A stretch of DNA of 8,819 nucleotides. It comes from Dehalococcoidia bacterium. GTDB lineage: Bacteria > Chloroflexota > Dehalococcoidia > UBA1151 > UBA1328. Location: positions 1 to 8,819 of the forward strand of contig JASLNQ010000073.1 of the NCBI GenBank assembly GCA_030745955.1. Direction: 5' to 3'. The notes under the pieces were generated by a model, which saw only the letters and a list, made by a program, of their open reading frames with translations, ran no database searches and was not told the DNA's origin. Shown piece after piece: positions 1 to 6,334 of the stretch. The translations under genes and the position numbers were made by a program. Within the stretch, counting starts at the first letter, position 1, and each line of letters begins with the position of its first letter.

Positions 1-168
1 CTCGTACGAGGCCGTCGAGACGACTCCCCGGGGCCCGAGTCCGCCGATAATGACCGGCTTGCCGCGCAACGAGGGATCGTTCTGACGTTCTACTTCGACA
101 AAAAACGCGTCGAGGTCGACGTGGAAAATTACGCGCTCTTGTTCGCTGCTCTTTTCAGTGCCCGGCAT
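1..168 (-). CDS. dinB: DNA polymerase IV (Y-family), N-terminal part, cut by left edge
   Basis: Only the first 56 codons lie in the window and the rest continues beyond position 1. DNA polymerase IV is an error-prone translesion polymerase that copies past damaged bases. The visible peptide carries the Y-family N-terminal signature: [13 protein letters not shown] at residues 16-28, whose Asp18 belongs to the first metal-binding motif, then GKPVIIGG at 36-43, and GVVSTASYE at 48-56, just before the usual Ala-Arg. The ATG at 166-168 is the only usable start, because an in-frame TAG lies four codons upstream. I see no clear Shine-Dalgarno sequence. A 262-nt spacer separates it from ribH, so it probably has its own promoter, although readthrough from the rib cluster is possible. 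No classical SOS box is evident; only a half-site-like CGAAC occurs at 201-205. Family assignment is secure. The distinction between DinB and another Y-family subgroup rests on this short segment. Confidence 0.9.
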   Translation of the reverse strand, partial: MPGTEKSSEQERVIFHVDLDAFFVEVERQNDPSLRGKPVIIGGLGPRGVVSTASYE

Positions 169-430
169 GCTGGCAGACTAGCACGTTGGGGAGGGTATCT
201 CGAACCGTGACGGCGTTACCGGTACCGGGCTCCGATCCCGCGCTGAGAGGCAAGTACCCCACGCACCCGAGCTTCCCCCAAAATGCCATTCTGAGGCTCG
301 CGAAGGACGGCACGCAGGGCAATCATTGCCATGTGCGAATCAACCACCCAACTGCACCAACGCGCCCCTTCCGCGGATCCCTCCGCAGGGGTCGGGAAAC
401 CGGGCAGGCGGGCGCCAGCCGCAAACCGAG
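169..430. other. Spacer between dinB and ribH with degenerate dispersed-repeat relics
   Basis: No gene or RNA is supported in these 262 nt. I tried and failed to fold a tRNA around 185-270. Two stretches look like worn copies of dispersed repeats. CATTCTGAGGCTCGCGAAGGA at about 288-308 resembles the widespread CATTCTGAGG...CGAAGGA type of intergenic repeat. GATCCCTCCGC at 376-386, followed by GGTCGGGA (390-397), matches an element at 8249-8270 in the mobile region. A 10-bp palindrome, CCGGTACCGG, lies at 219-228. The dinB promoter should be here but no convincing -35/-10 pair stands out. Confidence 0.4.
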
Positions 431-895
431 CTAAGGCAGCTCGTGAATCTGGCGCATTGTGTTTGCCATCTCGACTGCGGCATCGGCGTAATCGGCTGCG
501 TGCCCGATGCGCGCAACGGCCTGTTCAGTATCATCGGTCGTAAGCACGCCGAAAATCACTGGCTTGCCCGAATCGTCGCCAGCGCGTGCAATTCCGTCCG
601 TAGCCGCCCTCGCAACGAACTCATAGTGATCGGTATCACCCTGAATAACGCTGCCAAGGCAAATCACCGCATCGATGTCACCCCGCTCGGAAAGCCTGCG
701 GGCCACCAACGGCAACTCAAATGCCCCCGGCGTGCGCACGACCACCACGCCGTCACCCGCGACACCAAGAGCCGACAAGCGCGTGAGCGCAACCTCAAGC
801 ATCTGGTCGGTGACGTATCCGTTGAACCGGGCTGCCACCACGCCGATGCCAAGGCCCTTGCCGTCGAGTTGCTGGCCAATGTTCCGTGGTGACAC
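431..895 (-). CDS. ribH: 6,7-dimethyl-8-ribityllumazine synthase
   Basis: RibH condenses 5-amino-6-ribitylamino-uracil with 3,4-dihydroxy-2-butanone 4-phosphate to make 6,7-dimethyl-8-ribityllumazine, the penultimate step of riboflavin synthesis. At 154 aa it is full length. Visible family motifs are ARFN at 22-25 (the Phe that stacks on the pyrimidine), TPGAFELP at 55-62, CLGSVIQGDTDHYEFV at 79-94 with the catalytic His90, and FGVLTTDD with following EQA at 115-126. The start is GTG at 893-895. The ribBA stop TAG shares its last G with this GTG, so the two genes overlap by 1 nt and are probably translationally coupled. Purine-rich AGGTGG and GGCGG lie upstream inside the end of ribBA and may serve as ribosome binding sites. 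It is the last gene of the rib cluster. Assignment is secure. Confidence 0.97.
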   Translation of the reverse strand: MSPRNIGQQLDGKGLGIGVVAARFNGYVTDQMLEVALTRLSALGVAGDGVVVVRTPGAFELPLVARRLSERGDIDAVICLGSVIQGDTDHYEFVARAATDGIARAGDDSGKPVIFGVLTTDDTEQAVARIGHAADYADAAVEMANTMRQIHELP

Positions 896-2193
896 TAGTC
901 CGCCGATCCACCTGGTACTGAATCGCCGGCCAGGTCACCGTTCATATCCGTGTCGATGTCCAGTGTGTGACCCATCTTCTCAGCCTTGGTTGTGAGATAG
1001 AACCGGTTCTCGTCGTTGATCGGCGTCGCAATAGGCAATTGCTCGACCATATCCAGTCCAAATCCTTCTAGCCCCACGACTTTCTTCGGGTTGTTCGTCA
1101 GCAACCTGAAGCGGCGTACGCCAAGATCGCGGAGGATCTGCGCGCCGACCCCGTAGCGCCGCAGGTCCATCGGAAAGCCCAGCCTGAGATTGGCCTCGAC
1201 CGTGTCGAGTCCCTGGTCCTGCAATTCGTATGCCTTAAGCTTGTTCAGCAGGCCGATCCCACGGCCCTCCTGGCGCATGTAAACCAGCACCCCCCGGCCG
1301 TTTTCGGCGATCATCTCCAGGGCCTTGTTCACCTGGTCGCCGCAGTCACAGCGGGTGCTGCCAAAAACGTGTCCGGTCAGGCATTCCGATTCGACCCTCA
1401 CGAGCACGGGCTCGGAGTCGTCGATCTCACCCATAAAAACGGCTACGTGCTCAGCCGGGTCGACATAGCTCCTGTAGGCGACCGCAGTGAAAACGCCATG
1501 CTCCGTAGGCAGCCGTGCCTCGGCGACCCGCTCAACCAGCTTCTCGTGGCTCATCCGGTAGGCGATGACGTCGGCGATCGTGACGATCGGAAGGTCGCGC
1601 TTTACGGCAATTTCCTCAAGCTGAGGCCGCCGTGCCATCGTGCCATCGTCGTTCAGAATCTCGCAGACTACCGCGGCCAGGTGCTTACCGCTCAGCCGTA
1701 CCAGGTCGATCGATCCCTCAGTGTGGCCCGCCCGGACCAGCACGCCACCCTCTTCGTAGCGGAGGGGGAATACGTGACCGGGCTGCACGAAGTTTGCAGC
1801 GGTCGATTCCTCACTGGCCAGCAGCCGGATGGTGTGCGACCGGTCGGCCGAAGAAATCCCGGTCGTTATCCCGAAGGCTGCATCTACGGTCACCGTAAAG
1901 GCCGTGTGATGTTCAGAAGTGTTTTTCCGCACCTGCATGGGCAGGTTGAGCCGGTCGAGGTCGCTACCGAGCATCGGTGTGCAGATCAGCCCCCGCGCCT
2001 CCATCGTCATAAAGGTGATGTTTTGTGGCCTGGCGTCTTCTGCCGCCATCACCATGTCGCCCTCATTTTCGCGGTCCTCGTCGTCGACGAGAATCACGAT
2101 TCCGCCCTTTTTGATCTGCGCGACGGCCCGTTCGACCGATTCAATTGCCTGGGCGTCGACGGAGTCGGGAATGTGCGGGTTTGTCGTCATCAT
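895..2193 (-). CDS. ribBA: Bifunctional 3,4-dihydroxy-2-butanone-4-phosphate synthase / GTP cyclohydrolase II
   Basis: This fused enzyme starts both branches of riboflavin synthesis. The N-terminal RibB domain (about residues 10-215) makes the four-carbon unit from ribulose 5-phosphate. The C-terminal RibA domain (about 220-405) opens GTP and releases formate. RibB motifs are VDDEDRENEGD at 36-46 (Mg-binding acids), SSADRSHTIR at 114-123, GHVFPLR at 139-145 and AGHTEGSIDL at 155-164. RibA motifs are the zinc site SECLTGHVFGSTRCDC at 269-284 (Cys271, Cys282, Cys284), MRQEGRGIGL at 306-315, LRRYGVGAQIL at 344-354 and LLTNNPKK at 364-371. Both halves look catalytically complete at 432 aa, normal for the fusion. 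The N-terminus has two adjacent ATGs (2191-2193 and 2188-2190), directly after the ribE TAA with zero spacing and no obvious Shine-Dalgarno. Coupling to ribE translation is therefore likely. The residues after about 405 (acidic, Gly-rich tail) lie outside the domain. Confidence 0.97.
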   Translation of the reverse strand: MMTTNPHIPDSVDAQAIESVERAVAQIKKGGIVILVDDEDRENEGDMVMAAEDARPQNITFMTMEARGLICTPMLGSDLDRLNLPMQVRKNTSEHHTAFTVTVDAAFGITTGISSADRSHTIRLLASEESTAANFVQPGHVFPLRYEEGGVLVRAGHTEGSIDLVRLSGKHLAAVVCEILNDDGTMARRPQLEEIAVKRDLPIVTIADVIAYRMSHEKLVERVAEARLPTEHGVFTAVAYRSYVDPAEHVAVFMGEIDDSEPVLVRVESECLTGHVFGSTRCDCGDQVNKALEMIAENGRGVLVYMRQEGRGIGLLNKLKAYELQDQGLDTVEANLRLGFPMDLRRYGVGAQILRDLGVRRFRLLTNNPKKVVGLEGFGLDMVEQLPIATPINDENRFYLTTKAEKMGHTLDIDTDMNGDLAGDSVPGGSAD

Positions 2194-2790
2194 TTACCGG
2201 GAGCGGTTTTCGAGGTACGGCTCAACAAGGCTCGCCACATACTTGGCGGTCACATCGGCTTCGAGATTTACCCGGGAACCCTCCGAAAGTTCGCCGAACG
2301 TTGTGTGATCGAACGTAAACGGGATGATCGCAACGCTGAAACTATCGGGATTGCGATCGACAATCGTGAGACTGGTCCCATCGATGGCGATGAAACCCTT
2401 CTCAACAACATTCGTAATTATATTCTCCGGGGCTTCAAATACGATCACCCTGGAGTTCCCGTCCTCGATGATCGACCTGACTGCCCCAACGCCATCGACG
2501 TGACCCTGCACCATGTGGCCGCCCACGCGATCGCCATAGCGTAACGATCGCTCCAGGTTCACACGAGCGCCCGGTGCGAGGTCTCCGAAATTGGTCCGCT
2601 GGCGCGTTTCGGGGACCGTGTCGACGGTGAAGGTCGATTCGGTGAGCTCGGTAACAGTCAGGCACGCCCCGGCCACCAGTATCGACTCCGACACCTTCAA
2701 ATCGTCGAGGACCCCGCCTGCGCTCACAACCAGGGTTTCTCCGTCGTAGGAAACGACGGTTCCGACCTCTTCAATGATTCCAGAAAACAT
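2194..2790 (-). CDS. ribE: Riboflavin synthase, alpha chain
   Basis: It dismutates two molecules of 6,7-dimethyl-8-ribityllumazine into riboflavin and the pyrimidine precursor, the last step of the pathway. I chose the ATG at 2788-2790 because the family begins MFTGIIEE, here MFSGIIEEVG, giving 198 aa, a typical length. A GTG seven codons upstream is in frame but adds non-family residues and lacks a ribosome binding site. The protein is two tandem lumazine-binding barrels. Repeat 1 (about 1-97) has VAGACLTVTE, TRQRTNFGDL and VNLERSLRYGDRVGGH. Repeat 2 (about 98-195) has MVQGHVDGVG, IDGTSLTIV and VNLEADVTAKYV. The stop TAA is immediately followed by the ribBA ATG. The gene is separated from ribD by 99 nt containing hairpins, the only sizeable gap among the rib genes, so its expression may be tuned separately. 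It is sometimes named ribC in other species. Assignment is secure. Confidence 0.96.
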   Translation of the reverse strand: MFSGIIEEVGTVVSYDGETLVVSAGGVLDDLKVSESILVAGACLTVTELTESTFTVDTVPETRQRTNFGDLAPGARVNLERSLRYGDRVGGHMVQGHVDGVGAVRSIIEDGNSRVIVFEAPENIITNVVEKGFIAIDGTSLTIVDRNPDSFSVAIIPFTFDHTTFGELSEGSRVNLEADVTAKYVASLVEPYLENRSR

Positions 2791-2830
2791 GCCTTGATTT
2801 ACCTGGCCCACCGGTGCTGGTGAGCTGATG

Positions 2831-2852
2831 CCGAACTGGCGCTGCGGTTCGG
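2831..2852 (-). promoter_or_regulatory. Perfect 6-bp hairpin in the ribD-ribE spacer
   Basis: CCGAAC (2831-2836) and GTTCGG (2847-2852) are perfect complements around a 10-nt loop, about 40 nt upstream of the ribE start. A further 8-bp palindrome, CACCGGTG, lies at 2809-2816. The order and sequence blocks do not match the FMN riboswitch consensus and the 99-nt spacer is too short for one. A local mRNA structure, processing site or operator are all possible. Confidence 0.3.
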
Positions 2853-2859
2853 ATTCCGT

Positions 2860-2889
2860 AGAAAACCCCGCCGGACTCGCGCCTGGGGG
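2860..2889 (-). terminator. Weak terminator- or attenuator-like structure after ribD
   Basis: Read on the minus strand, the ribD stop is followed by CCCCC (2889-2885), about 15 nt, GGGG and TTTTCT (2869-2860). The C4/G4 stem followed by a T-run has the form of a weak rho-independent terminator. The stem is short and the loop long, so I rate it as possible attenuation between ribD and ribE, not a firm terminator. Confidence 0.25.
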
Positions 2890-3981
2890 TTACCGCTGAA
2901 CGTAACCCTCAATAAGAATATCGCCGTCGAAGACAGAGTGGGTGACGCGATCCAGCAACAGGGCATCGCCTATCGACGCAGTCGCGTGTCCCGCAAGCGG
3001 GCCGGCGGTCGTCGATCCGCCAATGATTCTCGGCGCGATGAACGCGGCAACCTTATCCACCAAACCGTTCTCGACAAATGCACCCGCCAGACCGCCACCA
3101 GCCTCGATCATCACGTTATGGAGGTCCCGTGCACCCAATTCTGCAATGACGGCACCAAGGTCGATTTTTCCATTCGACGGTGGGGCCTTGAAGACCGTCA
3201 CCGAATCCGATGACGGCTCAACCTCGACACGGTCACCGACGACCCAGAGAATTTCACCTGCCTCGCGCACCATCGCCGCGTCGGGCGGCATTCGGCCGTT
3301 GCTATCGATAACCACCCGCAACAGGGGACGACCGGTGGCTTCGCCCGCAGCATTGCGTGCAGTCAGCCGGGGATCGTCGGCAAGCACCGTCCCGATCCCG
3401 GTGATCACGGCGTCGGCCTCCCGGCGCATCCCGTGAACCCGCGCCCGCGAAGCCTCTCCGGTGATCCACTGCGATTCGCCAGCAGGGGTGCTGATCTTCC
3501 CATCGAGACTGGTGGCGATTTTCAGGGTCACCAGCGGCCGGCCTGTCTCCAAATGGTGGGCGAAGCCCTCGACAAGGAGCTCAGCCCTAGTCCTCTGCTC
3601 GGCACTCGAATCGCGTGCCACCTCGGTTCCCGCGGCCTTTAGCTGCCGGAAACCGTTCCCCGACACACGCGGATTGGGGTCTTCAAGCGGCGACATGACA
3701 CGGGTTATCCCGGCCCTGATGATGAGGTCGGTGCAGGGCGGGGCAACCCCCTGGAACGCATGCGGTTCAAGCGAGCAGTAAATGGTCGCTCCCCGTGCGC
3801 GGCTACCCGCCTGCTCCAGTGCAACTGGCTCGGCGTGTTGGCCCGGACGGGGCTCCGTCGAGCCCATTCCGACGATCTCGTTATCCACCACGACAACGGC
3901 ACCGACCGGCGGACGCGGCGCGACGCCGCCCTTTGCCTGCTCGGCAAGTTCAAGCGCTAGATCGAGCGGGCTATTGTTCAC
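2890..3981 (-). CDS. ribD: Bifunctional diaminohydroxyphosphoribosylaminopyrimidine deaminase / 5-amino-6-(5-phosphoribosylamino)uracil reductase
   Basis: RibD performs the second and third steps from GTP: zinc-dependent deamination of the pyrimidine, then NADPH-dependent reduction of the ribose side chain. The deaminase domain covers about residues 1-145 and the reductase about 148-360; at 363 aa it is normal length. Deaminase signs are PPVGAVVV at 24-31, QHAEPVAL at 48-55 (His49 zinc ligand, Glu51 proton shuttle) and LEPHAFQGVAPPC at 71-83. The usual zinc-ligand Cys after LEP is replaced by His74, while Cys83 is kept and an extra Cys sits at 69. Reductase signs are TLKIATSLDGKIS at 152-164, SQWITG at 170-175, VHGMRREADAV at 182-192 and GTVLADDPRLT at 197-207. 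The start is GTG at 3979-3981 with GAGG (3989-3986) 4 nt ahead, a good Shine-Dalgarno. It is the first rib gene, 91 nt behind the GRE stop. Overall assignment is secure; activity of the altered zinc site is untested. Confidence 0.95.
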   Translation of the reverse strand: MNNSPLDLALELAEQAKGGVAPRPPVGAVVVVDNEIVGMGSTEPRPGQHAEPVALEQAGSRARGATIYCSLEPHAFQGVAPPCTDLIIRAGITRVMSPLEDPNPRVSGNGFRQLKAAGTEVARDSSAEQRTRAELLVEGFAHHLETGRPLVTLKIATSLDGKISTPAGESQWITGEASRARVHGMRREADAVITGIGTVLADDPRLTARNAAGEATGRPLLRVVIDSNGRMPPDAAMVREAGEILWVVGDRVEVEPSSDSVTVFKAPPSNGKIDLGAVIAELGARDLHNVMIEAGGGLAGAFVENGLVDKVAAFIAPRIIGGSTTAGPLAGHATASIGDALLLDRVTHSVFDGDILIEGYVQR

Positions 3982-4012
3982 AACACCTCACGGTGGGTTC
4001 GTATGTTCATCA

Positions 4013-4032
4013 CCGACCCATCAATGGATCGG
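4013..4032 (-). promoter_or_regulatory. Hairpin in the GRE-ribD spacer
   Basis: CCGACCC (4013-4019) and GGATCGG (4026-4032) pair around ATCAAT. In minus-strand RNA all seven pairs form, one as G-U. It lies between the GRE stop (4073) and the ribD start (3981). No T-run follows, so it is not a standard terminator, and transcription could pass from the GRE gene into ribD. I see no FMN riboswitch blocks in this 91-nt spacer. Confidence 0.3.
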
Positions 4033-4072
4033 TTACCGTAAAACATTCCGACCCCGCCGCCAGCCAGAGCAA

Positions 4073-6145
4073 TCAGCCTGCGAACGACCCGTGCTCGGTG
4101 CGGGCGAGCACGTGGTCCTGCAGTCCGACCGGCAACTCGACGAAGACCGCTGAGAAGCCCCACACGCGAACGATCAGCGTGCGGAACTCCGGCAGATCCG
4201 GGTTCTCGCGCGCCCTCAGCAGCGTGTCGCGGTCGATGACATTAACCTGGAGTGTGGCAGCCGAACGCATCTTGACGAAGGTGGCCAGCAGCGCCACGAA
4301 CTTCTCGAATGCGTCATCGCCCTTGACGATGGCAGAATGCAGTGCGATATCGAAAACGGAGCCGTGCGAGGCCTTCGTCAGGTCGACCTTGGCCACTGAA
4401 CGCAGCGCCGCGGTCGGACCGTTCCTGTCCATCCCCACCGCGGGGGAGAAACTGTTGGCCGTCAGCTCGCCCCGGCTCCTGCCATCGGGCGATGCCGGGG
4501 TGTCGCTCTTCCGGTGGATGCCGAAGGACATGAACCCGGGTGCCCACTTGCCACCGGGACCTTCGCCGTTGTGCGACCGCGCGTGGACGCCATCGCAGAA
4601 ATGCTCGGCTATCTCAACCAAGAGGTCGTCAACGTAATCGTCATCGTTGCCGTACTTGCTGGTCCGGGTCTTGAGCCTCTGCTGGAGCGACTCATGCCCA
4701 ACAAAGTCGGACTCAAGCGCGTTCCGCAACTGGTCCCACGTCACGGTGCTCTCGTCGTAAATCAGTTGCTTGATCGCGGCCAGGCCGTCGGCGGCATTCC
4801 CGGCCTGGGCCAGGATGCAGCCGTTGATTCCGTACCGTGCTGCCGTGGGCGAAGCCTCGGCCAGGCAGTCCTCAATGCTGGCGGCGAAGAACGGGAAGGT
4901 GACCGGTCGGGCAGGACCCGGCTCCACCGGCATCACCTCGTCGAGCCTTGACTTGTAGTCGGCCATCACCGCATCGAAGGTTAGGTAGCGTTTGCTGTCG
5001 GTGCCCATGACAAGTTCGGTGAGAATAGGCAGGGCGTCGAAAACCTTGAACTTGATAGTGCCCTTGCCCCCCATAATCAACTCGGAACAACCGTCGTTGC
5101 AGTAGTCGCGTGCCTCCTCCAGCGGAATACCGAGCTTCACCAATGACGGCACAGCCACCTCGTCGTTGAACACCGCGAGCGTGTTGGCTCCCTTTGCCAG
5201 CACCTGCCCGCAGGCACGCACCAGGCCGGATGGTGTGTCCGGGAAGAACCTGACGTTCAGCTTGGGTTCGGGGAGCATCAGCTTGCCCGACGCTTCGAGG
5301 CACATGTATGTCAGATCGTTGCAGGCGTCCCAGCCATCGGTGGTCTGCCCGGCGAGAGAGATATTGCGCAGGGTATCGTTATCGGCCAGGTTGGCGGTCG
5401 GAAAATGGTTGAGCTTGACGAACAGGCACTCAAGTAGCTCTTGCGCTTCTTCCCTTGTAATGCGCTGCGCGTCGATGTCCCGACGGTAGAACGGGTACAT
5501 CCACTGATCGAAGCGGCCAATGCACCCGCGTCCGCCGAACACCCGCACGAACTGCAGGAGCTGGAGTGCCGAGTGGAACGACGTCGGTGCGCCGGTCGAC
5601 AACTCGTCGCAAATTGCGGCTATGCGTTCCAGCTCAGCCGTCCGAACCGGGTCGGCTTCAGCCGAGGTCATTTCCTCGGCGTGCCGGGCGCACTTCTCCA
5701 CATATCGGCAGGCGGCAGCGTATGAGATCTCAACCGCGTGAAGAAAATCACGGCTGGCCGGGTCGGTCGCGGCCTCGTGTTTCGTTGCCGCTTCGTCGCG
5801 GATCCCGGCGAGGCCTTTGGTCACCAGCATGGCGTGCCCGGGCGGGTAGTGCGGGTCGTATTCTCCAAGATCGATCTGTTCGGCGTCATCGGGAGTTGCC
5901 AGGCAGGTACCGACAATCAACTCGTCCGGCTGGATGAACGGATCGCTGGCTTCCAGCAGGTTCGCGAAGTCCCTGGCGTGGCCGGTTAGCGTATTTTCGC
6001 CGCTGCCCGTAACCGGCTTGCTGACAACCGCTGCCTGGTGGGTCTTCTGCCAGTACATGTCCCGCAACCGGTGAATGCGACCGCCGGTTTCGAGTTCCAA
6101 ATTCAGGCTTTCGCGGTCCGTTCCTGGTCGTACTGTTGTCTGCAT
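4073..6145 (-). CDS. Glycyl radical enzyme (pyruvate formate-lyase-like), substrate unknown
   Basis: Enzymes of this family store a radical on a C-terminal Gly, pass it to an active-site Cys and use it for C-C, C-N, C-O or C-S bond chemistry without oxygen. The C-terminal radical domain is clear: LIVRVWGFSAVFVEL at 657-671 with Gly663, followed by LQDHVLARTEHG at 675-686. The N-terminal PFL-type domain includes PFIQPDELIVG at 69-79. The active-site loop is DYCNDGCSE at 347-355. Cys353 and Glu355 are spaced as in the GCVE motif of glycerol, choline and related lyases, but Ser replaces Val and a second Cys (349) lies four residues before. Trp662 replaces the usual small residue before the radical Gly. 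At 690 aa it is shorter than common members, usually about 750-850. The ATG at 6143-6145 has GGGAG 8 nt upstream. Its activase lies divergently next door, and ribD follows 91 nt downstream. Family membership is firm; I do not assign pyruvate formate-lyase activity, since the tandem Cys-Cys of true PFL is absent. Confidence 0.93.
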   Translation of the reverse strand: MQTTVRPGTDRESLNLELETGGRIHRLRDMYWQKTHQAAVVSKPVTGSGENTLTGHARDFANLLEASDPFIQPDELIVGTCLATPDDAEQIDLGEYDPHYPPGHAMLVTKGLAGIRDEAATKHEAATDPASRDFLHAVEISYAAACRYVEKCARHAEEMTSAEADPVRTAELERIAAICDELSTGAPTSFHSALQLLQFVRVFGGRGCIGRFDQWMYPFYRRDIDAQRITREEAQELLECLFVKLNHFPTANLADNDTLRNISLAGQTTDGWDACNDLTYMCLEASGKLMLPEPKLNVRFFPDTPSGLVRACGQVLAKGANTLAVFNDEVAVPSLVKLGIPLEEARDYCNDGCSELIMGGKGTIKFKVFDALPILTELVMGTDSKRYLTFDAVMADYKSRLDEVMPVEPGPARPVTFPFFAASIEDCLAEASPTAARYGINGCILAQAGNAADGLAAIKQLIYDESTVTWDQLRNALESDFVGHESLQQRLKTRTSKYGNDDDYVDDLLVEIAEHFCDGVHARSHNGEGPGGKWAPGFMSFGIHRKSDTPASPDGRSRGELTANSFSPAVGMDRNGPTAALRSVAKVDLTKASHGSVFDIALHSAIVKGDDAFEKFVALLATFVKMRSAATLQVNVIDRDTLLRARENPDLPEFRTLIVRVWGFSAVFVELPVGLQDHVLARTEHGSFAG

Positions 6146-6334
6146 TTTCGGTTCTCCCTATCCGGTGACGGCGCATGATTCGAGGCTGCGCTGTCCCTGC
6201 CGGTGAAAGGATATGCTATTTTGCGGTGAGATTTCCATCTCATCGAACGATGCGTACCTGCCGGGTGGGAGACGGCCTTCCCCCGTCCGGTTCGGCTACG
6301 GGTCACAGATCAGAAACAACGGAGTGCACGACGA
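6146..6334. promoter_or_regulatory. Divergent promoter region of GRE and activase
   Basis: These 189 nt separate the two start codons and must carry both promoters unless transcription enters from outside. The GRE Shine-Dalgarno (GGGAG, complement of 6154-6158) and the activase one (GGAG, 6321-6324, 10 nt before the ATG) are at the edges. An A/T-rich patch near 6209-6222 contains TATGCT, a possible -10 for the activase, but no convincing -35 accompanies it. No coding sequence is supported here. Confidence 0.5.
6227..6242. promoter_or_regulatory. Candidate operator palindrome TGAGATTTCCATCTCA
   Basis: TGAGAT (6227-6232) and ATCTCA (6237-6242) form a perfect inverted repeat around TTCC, close to the middle of the divergent region and just downstream of the possible -10. 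Size and place suit a dimeric repressor or activator controlling both genes. The regulator is not in the window and I do not recognise the site as belonging to a known family. Confidence 0.4.

Noticed and set aside
201..228. SOS box for dinB, and palindrome CCGGTACCGG as operator
   Set aside because: Only the CGAAC half-site is present, without the matching GTTCG. The 10-bp palindrome is short enough to occur by chance in GC-rich DNA.
185..270. Possible tRNA suggested by GGTTCGAGATACC on the minus strand
   Set aside because: The T-arm does not pair, and the candidate acceptor stem has mismatches at two of seven positions. No anticodon arm could be drawn.
1369..2544. 391-codon plus-strand frame opposite ribBA and ribE
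   Set aside because: It is a long GC-rich shadow of two firmly identified minus-strand genes and has no recognisable domain or ribosome binding site.
2791..2889. FMN riboswitch, suggested by GCGAG and ATCCGAACCG blocks upstream of ribE
   Set aside because: The blocks are in the wrong context, the spacer is too short, and the characteristic core segments are missing.
3795..4637. 280-codon plus-strand frame across the ribD start and the GRE C-terminus
   Set aside because: It spans the antisense of two clear genes and their spacer, with low-complexity Arg/Ser/Pro composition typical of shadow frames.
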